This document shows positions 34,064-45,317 of a DNA stretch of 64,000 nucleotides, one piece after another. Position 1 is the first letter of the stretch. Each line of letters begins with the position of its first letter. The notes under the pieces were generated by a model, which ran no database searches, was not told the DNA's origin, and saw nothing but the letters and a program-made list of their open reading frames with translations. Made by a program: the position numbers and the translations under genes. Origin of the DNA: Histoplasma ohiense (taxonomy: Eukaryota > Ascomycota > Eurotiomycetes > Onygenales > Ajellomycetaceae); contig JAEVHH010000004.1 in assembly GCA_017607445.1 (NCBI GenBank), forward strand, positions 3,844,001 to 3,908,000. The letters are read 5' to 3'.

Positions 34064-34495
34064 AGCGAAAATATATTTAATGCACGCACACACTCTGCCA
34101 ACTCTTTCTCTCTTCCCTTTCCGCCTTTCCGCCATTTATTTGTTTTATCCTCTTATATTTTGCCATTGCATGTACCGTATACCTGCTGTACATATTACAT
34201 GGGCTCGCGGCTGTACCGTATATATAATTAATGATATATCACCGCCCCTTTTTGTGCGTGGAGGAGGGAAGAGAAAAGGGGAGCTTTGGGGGATATTTTA
34301 ATTAGGCATCGCCGCCGCTGGCTCTTCATATAGGTTGTAGGATATATATAAATATATGGAGCGGTAAGGTTGGGCACGAGAGTCATAATGATCGTAAAAA
34401 TAACTACACAACTACTGCCCATTTTTGCTCGTCAGGTATTCATCACAGTGATAATGGATGGCGGTGAGATAAAGCATGCGCATAGTTACTAGTTA

Positions 34496-34524
34496 TTAGT
34501 ATTAGCATTAGCATTAGCATTAGT
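34496..34524. repeat. Tandem attagc repeat
   Basis: About four tandem copies of a 6-bp unit (attagc), flanked by ttatta variants. A microsatellite-like tract. Confidence 0.8.
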
Positions 34525-34630
34525 TATTATTATTGTTATGTATATCAATTATCTATTTATATATTCGTCGTGATAACGGCGCACTTTAGGGCGTCCTAGA
34601 TATGTACGCAATATCCTGTCGGCGGCTTTC

Positions 34631-35096
34631 TCATTTCTGATCTTTGCAAATCTTTTGCATGGCAGGCAGGACTTCATCTATTATTGTTGTTAGCGGAGAG
34701 TTCAATATGGAATAGCTTTTTATTTTTATATTTTTTATATCTTCGCTTCTCTTTCTCCCGATTTCTTCCACTTTTGGGAAAATATAATATAAACTTTTTT
34801 CTTTCTTTTCTCTGCTTCCTGTTTTTGAGAATAAAGGAGACATATCCGAACGTACTCAGCGCAACAAACGTGCCGCAATGTTTAGTCACGCACGGCCCTG
34901 ATTCCTCCACGATCTTATCGAAGTTCTCCGGCTTGCAGATACATTTGTAGTCGTCCCTGCGACAGTCCGTGACACGCTCGACGGCATCTTCGCAGGCGAG
35001 GGCGCATTCTGGAATCTGAGGCTTGTTTTGGCTGTATGCGGGCGCGGTGAGGGAGAGAAAGGTGGAGAGAACGAGGAGAACAGAGTTAGGTTTCAT
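34631..35096 (-). CDS. Small secreted CFEM-domain protein
   Basis: CFEM proteins are fungal extracellular or wall-bound proteins with eight cysteines; some bind haem for iron uptake, others act at the host or wall surface. Two exons, 35096-34856 and 34677-34631, with a 178-bp intron, give 95 residues. The signal peptide is residues 1 to about 22 (ending PAYS). The CFEM domain occupies all the rest, with PECALACEDAV, VTDCRRDDYKCICK, SGPCVTKHC and, from exon 2, MQKICKDQK, giving exactly eight cysteines. In many CFEM proteins an Asp in the DYKCxC region is a haem ligand; here the motif reads RRDDYKC and keeps it. There is no Ser/Thr-rich stalk and no GPI signal, so the product should be freely secreted. 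Without splicing, the last Cys would be lost. Confidence 0.88.
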
Positions 35097-37486
35097 AGTT
35101 TTGGTTGTGTTGGTGAGTGGGTTGGGTTTGACCCGCGGGATGGATGAGAGTGAGATGTGGAGACGTAGTGCAGAGTTTGAATCGTTTCTTTGAAGAGGAT
35201 TCGGAATTGGAAGATTACAAGAGACTCAGAGGGAGGGAAATGCAGGTTTTTGGGGATCATTTGTGGTTATATGCCGTCAGGTTCGCGACTAAGTGCTCAG
35301 ACCCTGATCGGTTTTATCTGGATTTTTGGGGAGTGACGATCAGGCAGCAGATCGTTGAAATAAGAAATGTTGATCTGATCATTAGTGGTTTGCACTTTTG
35401 GAGAAGGGTATCTATCATAGGTGCTTTCCATGGAATATAATCTGTACACAGTGCACAGTATGTAATTCATACTTTTGATAGATAAACGCCAATTGCACCC
35501 TGGTATCAGTGTATGACAAGATATAGGGGACGGAAAGCAAGTAGCACGCAGTTGCGAAGGCAATGACGCTACTAGTTTTGTTGAGAAGGCGGCTGAAGAA
35601 AAAGGGGAAAGGATTGGCAAGCAAACTATTGGAATTTTTGCTTGTTGGACGGCAGGAAAGAAAATTCTATTGCCAATAGAAGCTGATTTCACCCAGGAAT
35701 TGTGGAAGGAAGTTCACAGTAGAGAGTGTCTTGGAGGAATGGGCACTTCGCGAATGGAGGACTGTCATCGATCTAATCCACATGAGGCACATTCATGGTG
35801 ACCCGTACACAAAGGAGCGGCCGTTTCGGGAACGAAATAAATGTTTTAAGGATGTTGTTTTCTGCCGCAGTTTTCTTCATTATTCTGCTTCGCGGGACGA
35901 ACTTTTCACCGCTATTATATTTCTATTATTCCTGTAAAAAAAAAGCCTGGAAAGAAAACACTCGACGAATCACGAAAAAAAACCAACCCTTCTGGTGTGG
36001 AGATTGCCCGTTTCATGAAGGCGTCATAAGTGCAGGGAATGGATGTTTCAACAAAACAAAATAAATAGGCCAATTTGTGGCAGAGCTGAATGATGCATGT
36101 AAACCCATGAAGCAACGGGCGACGGGAAGCAAGCTTTTTTCCAAGAAGAATCTTTGGAGATTTTTACAGTGTATTTATTTGCTAACTGTTGCGAATTGGA
36201 GAATGATCTGTGATCATCGTGACCCGCGGATTGTTGCAGTTGATATAAGATGGGTAGAAAAGCGAGCGAGACAACTGGTTAACTAGCACCCGACATGGGT
36301 TGGATTGGCAATTTCCATTTTTTCTTTTGTCCGAGACAGCGCCACGAGAGTCGGTTGCGAAGAAGGAATCTTGGTGACTGTGGATTTCACGATGCCCGTT
36401 GAAATGGCAGCCATGTGATATGTTTGCTATCTGCGGTCTTCCATTAGGAGTCTAATTCGCTTGCACTAGTCAACTATTATTTCCGGACGTGGCCCGGAGC
36501 CGGGATTCTCATCTTCCGCTGATTGCGCCACAGCAAGCACATCTCCACATGCTGGTCTAGTTGACCCTGGCACGCTGCGATGAGAGATTACGTCTGGTGG
36601 ACTTCTAGCGGCACCGGTGCGTATGGAGAGAAAATTGACTTAGTGACATGGCCATTGGCTCGTAGGAAGAGATGAGGAATCGTACTCTCGCGTTTTCGTG
36701 GAGGCCCCGTAATTCGTCGTTTTGTCTGCAGCAACAAGAGCCAACTTGACTGCGCATGCCCACTGATGTGGCTTGTAAGCCGTGATAGGGTTCTGCTGCC
36801 CAGCTGGTTCCTACGCCGTACGCCGTAAGTGAGGTGAGTTTTCCCCGAAGTTGCTAAGTTAGTACAGCGTAGTGGTGCCTTGGGTGGCGGCGGGATGTGG
36901 CACTGGCAGGCGAAGTCACGAGCGAGGCTATGGGCGGGTAACTGCCACACTGGCATCTGCGCCAACCCTGAACTCCCGTGACTTCCAGCCCAATCCCCGG
37001 GGCCAACTCCAGCGACCATCAAATCCAATTTCAACTTCACCTTCAAACTTGGAATTTGATTCCAGTCACCTCCGCCCACCGCAACCCAGCGCCGCGGTGA
37101 CTCTTCTCAATTCCGTGTATATCTGCTTGCTGTCCCTAGCCCCCCTCCGTCGCAGCTGGGTCCGGCTTAATGCCCCCGCCTTACATGACAGCCTTTTCTC
37201 TTTGCTGTGTCTCTCCTGTTACACGCACCCTTTAATATGCTGATCTCACATTGTCTTGTTTGCCGCACCTACTAAGCATAGGAGGTAGGCCGTCCCCTTT
37301 GCTTCTTATCACAGACCAGCCCCTCTCAGCCGTGAGCGCATCATAGTGGTTTGCGGGCGGGTGACTTGACGGCCTTATTCTATCCTGTTTTCGCCCTGCA
37401 CGACCGCAAGTCTCTGCTCCAGGAGTGGCAAGGAAGACCCGCTCGCCATCCCCCAATTCGCCGTTGTTTGTGGCTACTCCACCACC
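35097..37486. other. Interval upstream of the PIP 5-kinase gene
   Basis: About 2.4 kb holding the CFEM promoter at its left end and the long 5' region of the kinase gene at its right end. Opposed open frames at 36588-37079 (minus) and 36872-37243 (plus) overlap each other and lack motifs. A CT-rich stretch from about 37085 to 37260 probably belongs to the kinase promoter or leader. Confidence 0.5.
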
Positions 37487-40400
37487 ATGCCATCATTCTC
37501 CAGCGAACCTCAGCTCCTCCACAATCACCATCACCACAACAACAACCACAACCACCGCCAAGTTGGCTCGTCATCATCTTCGTCCCACGACCATTTGACT
37601 CGAAAATCATATGACAAATCCTCCATAAGCAATGCGTTTGTTTGGACTAGTGATGCAAATGGGGAGAATGGCCATGTCGATACCGCCTCTGACCATTTTG
37701 TCACCAACTTCAAGGGGGGAAGTCTGCCATCTTTGGGTTCTCTTGGCACCTCAAGATCTGCCATTTACCCTGCCGCTCGAGAGAGCTCCAAGTCGAGGAA
37801 TGGAAGTGCCCTTTCCGTGGCTACGGAACCCGCGAGAGAAAAGGAGCGGGAGAATGATATTTTGACTTCAGCATCCAATGATTGCCTCATGAATTCTCCC
37901 GCGGATCACACTCAGTCGGATTTGGAGTTGAATGGAACTGTGGTAATCCCTCACCCTCAGACGAATGGGATTTCATCAAAACCCAGGGCTACTAGCCCCG
38001 AACCACTTGTGAACGGTCATCGGCTCGCCTCAGATAATGCCGCTTCCACTGAGCCAATTCCTCCTTCCTCTTTACCACCGAGGTTGGATGGTGCTCTTCT
38101 CTCCCGACCCCAAGAAACGCCTTCTCAACCTAGCCATCGCCATTCCTCTCCTAGTGCCCCCATTCGGGCCGACAAAGATATCCCCATACCTCCACTCAGT
38201 CCTCGATCACAGAGTCATACCCTTCAAGTTCCTAAATTCCATAATGGCCGGAAGAATAGCCGCGACCTGTCCCCGCTACATGTAGATCCTTCCGAGGATA
38301 CCATCTCTAGTGGGGACCGACTTGCTTCCCCGTCGGGACTGCGACGGGCGTCCCTCAGCCTCGCCCGGAGAACTACTCGGTCACTAAATTCAGATCTTCA
38401 TCCCGACGAGCTTCCTCCAGAAGAAGATGCTGCTCGATGGGCGGAAATGATCAAACAGAGACGAGCTAGCAAGCGAAGGCGAAAAGAAGAAGAGGACGAC
38501 GATCGTGTTATCGTCGGGACAAAAGTTGATCAGAACCATGTAAATTGGGTTACAGCATACAACATGTTGACCGGAATCCGGTTTACAGTTTCAAGAACCA
38601 ACGCGAAAATGGACCGCGAGCTTACCGATGCCGATTTTGAAACAAAACACAAATTTTCTTTTGACATGTAAGTTGCTGTAAAGTATACTTTCTCTCGTTT
38701 CGAATTTATACTCACGTTCGCACCTCTATAGAACTGGTAATGAATTGACGCCCTCCGCCAAATATGATTTCAAATTCAAAGACTATGCACCCTGGGTATT
38801 CCGTCGTTTGCGTGCGAAATTCAAACTCGATCCCGCAGACTACTTGGTGTCTTTAACGAGCAAGTATATCTTGTCTGAGTTGGGTTCTCCTGGTAAAAGC
38901 GGTAGTTTCTTTTACTTCTCTCGAGACTATAAATACATCATCAAAACCATCCATCACGCCGAACATAAACTCCTTCGAAGAATTTTGCGCGACTACTACG
39001 AACACATCGAAAACAACCCAAACACCCTAATTTCCCAGTTTTACGGCCTCCACCGGGTTAAGATGGCCTACGGTCGAAAAATCCACTTTGTTGTAATGAA
39101 TAATTTGTTTCCGCCTCATCGAGACATACACCAAATGTATGATCTTAAAGGCTCAACCATTGGACGAGATTTTCGAGAAGACGATCTTGAGACAAACCCT
39201 AGAGCAACGTTGAAAGATCTGAATTGGATTCGAAGAAGTCGCCGCCTTGAGTTCGGCCCTATGAAACGTGAAATTTTTGTATCCCAACTTCGGAGGGACG
39301 TATCATTACTTCAGCGTCTAAAGATCATGGATTATTCGCTTTTGGTTGGTATACATGACGTGGAGAAGGGAAACGCTGAAAACGTTCGAGACAAAACTCT
39401 TCAAGTTTTCCAACCTGGTGGCGAACGGGGTGATGAACAGCAGCCCAGTCTTCTCATGAGAACACCTTCGAGACTCGAAAACGCTCGAAAGGCAAGGGAA
39501 CTCCGAGAAATAATTAAACGCGAAAAGCCGGTGCCGATTCAACAATCAGCGGCCCTACCGGATGAGATACTAGACGAACGGAAAAATCTCGCCTTTTATT
39601 CCGATGATGGTGGCTTTCGAGCTACCCATGAGAATGGCCAACCGGGAGATGAGATATACTATCTCGGCGTCATTGATTGCTTGACACATGTATGTTTTCT
39701 CTTTTTATCTCTGTTGCTTACTTCTATCGAGGAGTATATTTTAGCTAACTATTCTCGCTTAATATAGTATGGCATGGTTAAGAAGGCGGAACACTTCTGG
39801 AAAGGGCTTTCGCATAATCGAAATCAAATATCCCCAATACCTCCGCACTCGTATGGGGAACGATTTCTCAATTTTATCATTGGTATCACCATGTCCAAAG
39901 AAGAGGCTGAACGCGAGAGGCAAAGTAAAGAACAAGGCCAAAGATCTTTGGATGGTACATCACTTTCTCACACCCACCCACGTTCAGAAATTGACCGGGT
40001 CATGGAGAGGGCTGAACGAGATGCGGCAAAAGCAGGCAGAAACCTCGCAACAGATCCAGAACCGAATCCACACATTTTAAGTACCATCCAGGCCACTTCT
40101 AGCGATATGCCTGGCATCACCTCCACTCTTCCCGTCGTTGAGGAGGTTGGGGAAGCTGGGAGTACCGGAAGTAAAGGTGGGAGAAATAGCCCTAGCGAAA
40201 CAAGTTACCGAAGGGGAAAATCGCACGAGTACGAAAGGAACGAAGAAGTGAACGGAGATGGTTGGAACCCAGAGTTTCGCACAGCTACCGGACCATGCGG
40301 ACCCCCTCCTCGATTGCCTCCCCCACCCCCTAAACCTGAATCTCCAAAGTCTGTTGGATATGGAACTGGGAAAGTATTGGCACGGGAGGGCAAGGTTGAG

Positions 40401-40499
40401 GCTATGCGTTCATTAGAATTCAAGAGTCTCCCACCAATACCCCGTGATCTTCCGCGACCGCCTCCGTCGCCATCACCCACTGATCATTCCCGCATTTGA
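37487..40499 (+). CDS. its3: Phosphatidylinositol-4-phosphate 5-kinase (Mss4/Its3 type)
   Basis: Makes PI(4,5)P2 from PI4P at the plasma membrane, controlling actin, cell wall and septation signalling. Three exons give 956 residues: 37487-38667, 38732-39689 and 39768-40499. The N-terminal 350 residues are low-complexity and Ser/Pro-rich, with a His/Asn tract at about 12-24. The kinase domain begins near NWVTAYNMLTGIRFTVSR. It contains the glycine-rich GKSGSFFYFS (about 448-457), the ATP-binding Lys in YIIKTIHH (about 465), MYDLKGSTIGR (about 529-539), KIMDYSLLVGIHD with the catalytic Asp at about 594, and YYLGVIDCLTHYGMVKKAEHFWKGL leading into the activation loop that sets PI4P specificity. 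The tail ends in proline-rich clusters (PPPRLPPPPPKP), potential SH3 ligands. The gene symbol follows the fission yeast orthologue. Confidence 0.95.
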
Positions 40500-42749
40500 T
40501 TATGTTTCTCCCTCTCCATTTTTCTTAGTTTCTCTTTCTTGTCTTAATAGAGATTTCATTTAATTTTTTGTCTGCACGCAGGTCGAACCCTTGAGGGCCT
40601 TGTTGTTAGCAAAGCCTCATAATATTCCCACACACACACGCACGCACAAGCATTCTCCTTTCCTTTTGTTTTTCCTTGTTGTCTTTTCCCCTTGCCTCTC
40701 GTCTATCCATTTTGTTTGGGAGAAATAAGTATGAGTGGTTTTAAAACCTCTTTATTTCCGTCCCTCTTTTTGTTTGTCTGCTATTATCTGCAATACAGCT
40801 GACCCGCGACAATCGTGGGCATGTATGTCTAGTGCTCCCTTCACAAATTATCGGATTTTTTCCTTTTTGCTCTTCTTCCCGTTGCTCCCCATTTTAACAC
40901 TATCCAAGTTAGGTATTATTGATATCATATGCATGTTCTTCACGGGCCTTGACTGTCATTTAATTTCTTTTGTTTTTATGACCTTTGTGAGAATAAAAAG
41001 AATAAGAGGAAAAGAAACTCTTCATTCGAGCATTACCACGATTAAATCCTGCCTTTAGAATGGAAGGAAAGCCCTCGTCGGGAAAATTAATCTAGACGTC
41101 AGGGGATGTGTTCCGGGAGTTTAATTACGGGATGGACTATTTTTTTCTTCGCTATCCCTCCAACCTTTTCCCTGCCATCCTTTCTCATTTATTCGTCGCT
41201 TACACAGGCACACATATATCCCCTCCACCTTTACAATGCGCTTTTCTTATAAGTATTCTTTGTTTTTGTTTGTGTTTTTGTTTCTGTCACTACTCCCTCC
41301 CTGCCTTCCTCTTTTGGATAGTGCATGAAATATATTATCGCGACTGATTTTGCTGATTATTATTATCATCGCCACCATGGAGGACCAGGCAATGGGAATA
41401 GGGAGGAAAGGAAGCACTGTGAAAATGGAGAAGGAGATAGGTTTTGATGGCTTCAAGGACCTGATAGGAAAAGTGCAGGCAAAGGAATGGCATGGCGTGG
41501 CGTGGGTGATCGAATTTTTCCACGTCTCCTCGCTCGTGTTTGCTTGCTTTTCTTTTCTTTCATTTTATTATTTGTTTTTTGTTGTTTACAATTTTTTTGG
41601 GCACGCAGTTTGATTGTTTATGGCTTAGGACTCTTCTACTAACATGCAGCTCCTCATTGTCTTATGTGCCTTTATTTTTGGTAGTTAGGGGAAAGTAGTC
41701 ATGCAGGGATGAGGGAAGCAAGGAAGTAAGAAAAAAAAAAAAACACAATTCTTCCATTTTTGAATCATTGAATTTGAACCGATAAGCCGCCATTTTATTA
41801 ACTAGTTCTAAGTATGTGCTCTCATTTTCATCATTTCATCCAGCCTTTGTCAAGGGTCGAGTGTCTCGCATCTCGTTGCATGATATTGAATTGGGCTGTG
41901 CCATGCTGCGTCTCCCTTCTACTTCTGTTCTGAGACTTACCTGCTCTGTGATGAAATAAATATCCCTACGTAATGCCTTACCCGATCGAGACGTTAAGGA
42001 ATAACATTATAATTATCCCAACAGAGAGGTGTACCCACACCTTTGTCTATTTCAAACACAGGGAAAGCAAAAGGGCAAGCCGAAAAAGCAAGACAGGAAA
42101 GGACATGGAATCAACGAGATCCCGAGGTGTAAAACGTGGGACAGAATTTCAGGGGAAAAAATCACCCCAATTTTCTGCTTTCCTACTATCCTCCGGGATG
42201 CCCAATCTGATGATGCGCTCCAGTTTAAATGCCTTTCTCACTTTCCCTCTCGTCGATTCGTCGACTTGTGTGTCTAGAGCATAGGGTGGGGGCGGTCTTT
42301 CGATATATCGCTTCGAATACAGAGCCTATTTATCCCCACAACAAAACAAAACTCGCAACATGCCACTTTTACGTGACATGTGAAGAGATGCGTTGGGTGA
42401 GGATAAATTTCAAGACATGGTATCTCGCCTTGTGCTCCACCTTGCGTAGCGAAATCGGGAAGGGATGGAATGTAAGGGGAGGATCTAAGAGTAGAAATGC
42501 TCTTTCAAATGGTGTTGAAATCTAATGTGAAGTGGGAAGATGATGGAAAGGGAGAGAAATAAAATCGCCAATTACATTTCTTTTTCACAGGTATATTGGC
42601 TCTAAATTAAGAGTTAGTTGAGTTGTATTCCGTTCTTCGGGCTTATTATGTCAAGGCGTTCGCTGATTTGGGTGTGGAGGAGAGAAGAAAAGGGAAACGG
42701 GACAAAGGGTTGAACACATATCATGGGGGATCTACAAGCGTAGGTATCT
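40500..42749. other. Convergent intergenic region (PIP 5-kinase / propeller protein)
   Basis: About 2.25 kb between two converging genes, pyrimidine-rich, with an ACAC tract near 40630-40648 and a poly-A run near 41730-41742. The frame at 41350-41613 begins within it but resembles translated noise. No gene or RNA was recognised. Confidence 0.5.
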
Positions 42750-44854
42750 CTACGAGAATATCCCTTTTTTTGGTGGACTCCGAAACGCGTCGATTGGCCG
42801 CATGCTTTCTGCCATATTGGATAATACTCTGTCCATGCCCTCAAGATCCAACTCTCCCCTCCTTAGCATAAATTGGTCATTTTCAACTGAAGTGTTTGGA
42901 TTTCCTTGGACGGTAGATTCGGATATAACATGTCCTGATCTCGACGGTTTTGGTGTTAGTATGACGAGCTGATGCTCTGCCGTTATTAAAACATCGGGGA
43001 TAACGGGTTTGCTGTCCTCTTTATCGACAGTGGAGGAAGTATTTGCCAGTTGAGTGATTCCATTTTGATTTTCCCCCAGGAGATTGAGATTCCCAATTGG
43101 AATTGGTTTGCAACTACTCGAAGAATTGAATGGACCGGTGGGTTTTGTGGTATTTCGCCATAGAGATAGCAAACTGGGAATTCGGATATTCTGAGAACCA
43201 TGCCATATGAGGATTGATTCATCAGGTAGTCCGTCCTTTGAAATTTTAGCAGTTGCTACCGAAATACTACCTCTCGTTGAGGATGTTGATGGGGTGTTCA
43301 CAGGAGAACCTTTGAAGAGTGTGTCTTCTCGGACGCGTCTGGTAGACGGGGTCATGGGTGTGAAACTGGATCGGGGATCTGTTATTGGTCCAAATATAAG
43401 AGGTTTTGAGGATGATACAGGACCGGATATAAAGCCAGAGACTGTAAAAGATGACAATGAACCACCTCTAGTAAACGAAGCACTTTGGTCATGCGAAGTG
43501 CTAGTATGGTCTTTACTCCCGGGGCCTGCTCCCTCGGGGTCCCAGATACCCCACGATCCATCGGATAGAAGAACCATGATGGCCTTTCCACCAAGAACCC
43601 ATGCTGCATCCACTACTGTTTTCCGTCGGGGGATGCCGACAGGGTTACGGCAAAACTCCGGAGAAAGGGTGATTAACCAAGCCCCATCAGCTTCTTTGAG
43701 ATCGGTATCACTGGATGACCCACGTGCGTCAATAGTTGGTTTACGAGATGGTGACGTCAAGCATGAATAAATTTTAACACTGCCACTGGCGAATGATACA
43801 AGTAGATGAGAGTGGCGGTCTGAGGGATATTGGCAAGGGTTGAATGAAATAGTCTTTGCTGGAGATGGCAGGAGCAGTTGTTGTATTGGGAAAGTAGGTT
43901 CGGATGGTAGAATCAAGGAAACCTTGAGCCGGCCGGGCTGGTAAGCGATAGGAATTCGATATATTGAAAGGGTACCAGATCCTTCAGCGGAATGTATAGC
44001 TACTAGGAGATCCCAGGCGTTATCGGGTTCAGAATCGGCGAAGCCTTTAGGAGCGCGGTTTCGGCTTTGAGGTTTGAACCTATTACCGCTTTCACCCGGT
44101 TTTCGCGCCGTGACAGTCACGGCAACACCAGATGGAGTGGCTTGAATGGACCCAGTGCTGATTGTAAAAGTTTGAAGACCCCACGACGAGCTATCTTCAG
44201 GATTTTTAGGAGGTGTTAGGGGTATTGTGAAAACTCGGATAGAACAGTCGGAGCAAGCCGCTGCAAAGACAGCAGTATTAGAGAATATCTGCGGATAAGA
44301 CTCAAGTGTTGATCGGAGTTGTTCTGAAGAAAATGTTGGGACTGCCAGCCCCAGAACCTTTACCCCAAGTTGTATGTCTATATGGCGCAGTATGTCATGA
44401 AACGGTCGCGACGGATCGAGCTCGTCCTCTTCGGATTCGAATTCCACGGATTGAATATTAAAACCCTTAGCTTCTGGGGCAGGGGTTTCTTCATCTGAGT
44501 CGATTATCATAATGACATCCTCGTTTCGCGCTCCGTTGGTTGTTGGTTGTTCTTGCTCGGGTGGCTGTTGCTGTTGTGATTTGAAGGCCCTCCCACCTCT
44601 CCACAAGATTCGGATTCCAAGGTCATGGCCATATATTATTAGAGTGGAGTCATTTGAAGATTGGATAGGATACACTTTCGTATCGTAGACTCGATGTGGC
44701 AGCTGGTAACTACTTCTGTCGTTAGTAGGGATGATCAAGATGAATTGGAGGAATGTAATCGCTCAGATTTTTGTGAGAGCTACCTCAACTGCCACCCATT
44801 CCCTCTCTGTCGGACAACAGGATCGAACGAAAGGCTCGACATCCTTCGTTCCAT
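42750..44854 (-). CDS. WD40-like beta-propeller protein, possibly nucleoporin Nup37
   Basis: Two exons, 44854-44784 and 44715-42750, give 678 residues. The first exon is small and easily missed: an in-frame stop lies just before its ATG, and splicing through a ctaacgacag acceptor gives WQLRSSYQLPHRVYDTKVYP. The N-terminal part contains propeller-strand sequence such as STLIIYGHDLGIRILWRGGR. After a Gln/Glu/Pro insert with acidic patches come further strands with SCSIRVFTIPL-, HLLVSFASGSVKIYS- and GKAIMVLLSDGSWGIWDPEG-like blades. The C-terminal third is Ser/Thr/Pro-rich and probably disordered. The overall plan resembles the fungal protein placed in the Nup37 family of the nuclear pore outer ring. 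I am confident of the propeller and only moderately so of Nup37. It is divergent from bimE. Confidence 0.8.
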
Positions 44855-45317
44855 TTATTGCCTGTTGTATAACCGGTTGGGCAAAGGGACTCTAGGACAA
44901 AGCCTCTGGGAAGATCGCTTGGTGAAAAATAACGTTGCGCAGGTGGTGGGCTCAATGGTCAAACGGACGTGATTGCTGTCATTTCCACAAATATTTAGAG
45001 GATATTAAGAGTCGGAGAATAGTGACTGTTCGTTTGGTATCGGGTTTTGTGGAAGATTGTTGTTACGGATTGTATCTCTGAGCTGTTGTTGAAATGAACT
45101 GGAGGTTCGCCACCATTTTGAGAAGTCGCGCGTCTATTTAACAGCCGCACCAATATTTACAGCTATGAGCACAACAGCCGGGTTATTCGCAACGTCCAAC
45201 TCGGAATTTCTCACTTCCGCATCCCTTTTTAGTTGACGTGAGAATGGGCATATTTCAATTACTGTTCTCACTGGCCGGAGATCCTTCGGGGGAAATTTTA
45301 CCTGTCCGCCTTCGGTA
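44855..45317. promoter_or_regulatory. Divergent promoter region shared by the propeller gene and bimE
   Basis: 463 bp between the two start codons is the only space for both promoters. It has no obvious TATA box facing bimE and is mixed in composition. A bidirectional promoter is inferred from the layout alone. Confidence 0.6.

Larger units (their letters stand above)
32896..34630. other. Interval between histone H1 and the CFEM gene
   Basis: About 1.7 kb, strongly T- and pyrimidine-rich on the plus strand, downstream of both converging genes. The open plus frames (for example 33296-33544 and 33855-34301) are products of this skew: runs of Phe, Leu, Cys and Ser without motifs. It contains the GT/GC alternating tract and the attagc repeat listed separately. 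Confidence 0.55.

Noticed and set aside
33296..34301. Several plus frames rich in Phe, Leu, Cys and Ser downstream of histone H1
   Set aside because: They follow from pyrimidine-rich DNA; no signal peptide plus domain combination and no splice-linked extension.
40580..40605. B-box-like word (GGGTTCGACC on the minus strand)
   Set aside because: No A box or foldable tRNA around it; it lies in the 3' region of the PIP 5-kinase gene.
41350..41613. 87-codon plus frame downstream of the PIP 5-kinase gene
   Set aside because: The hydrophobic C-terminal half comes from a T-rich stretch; no homologous motif and no spliced continuation.
43207..43770. 187-codon plus frame within the propeller gene
   Set aside because: Antisense shadow of a long, well-supported minus-strand exon.
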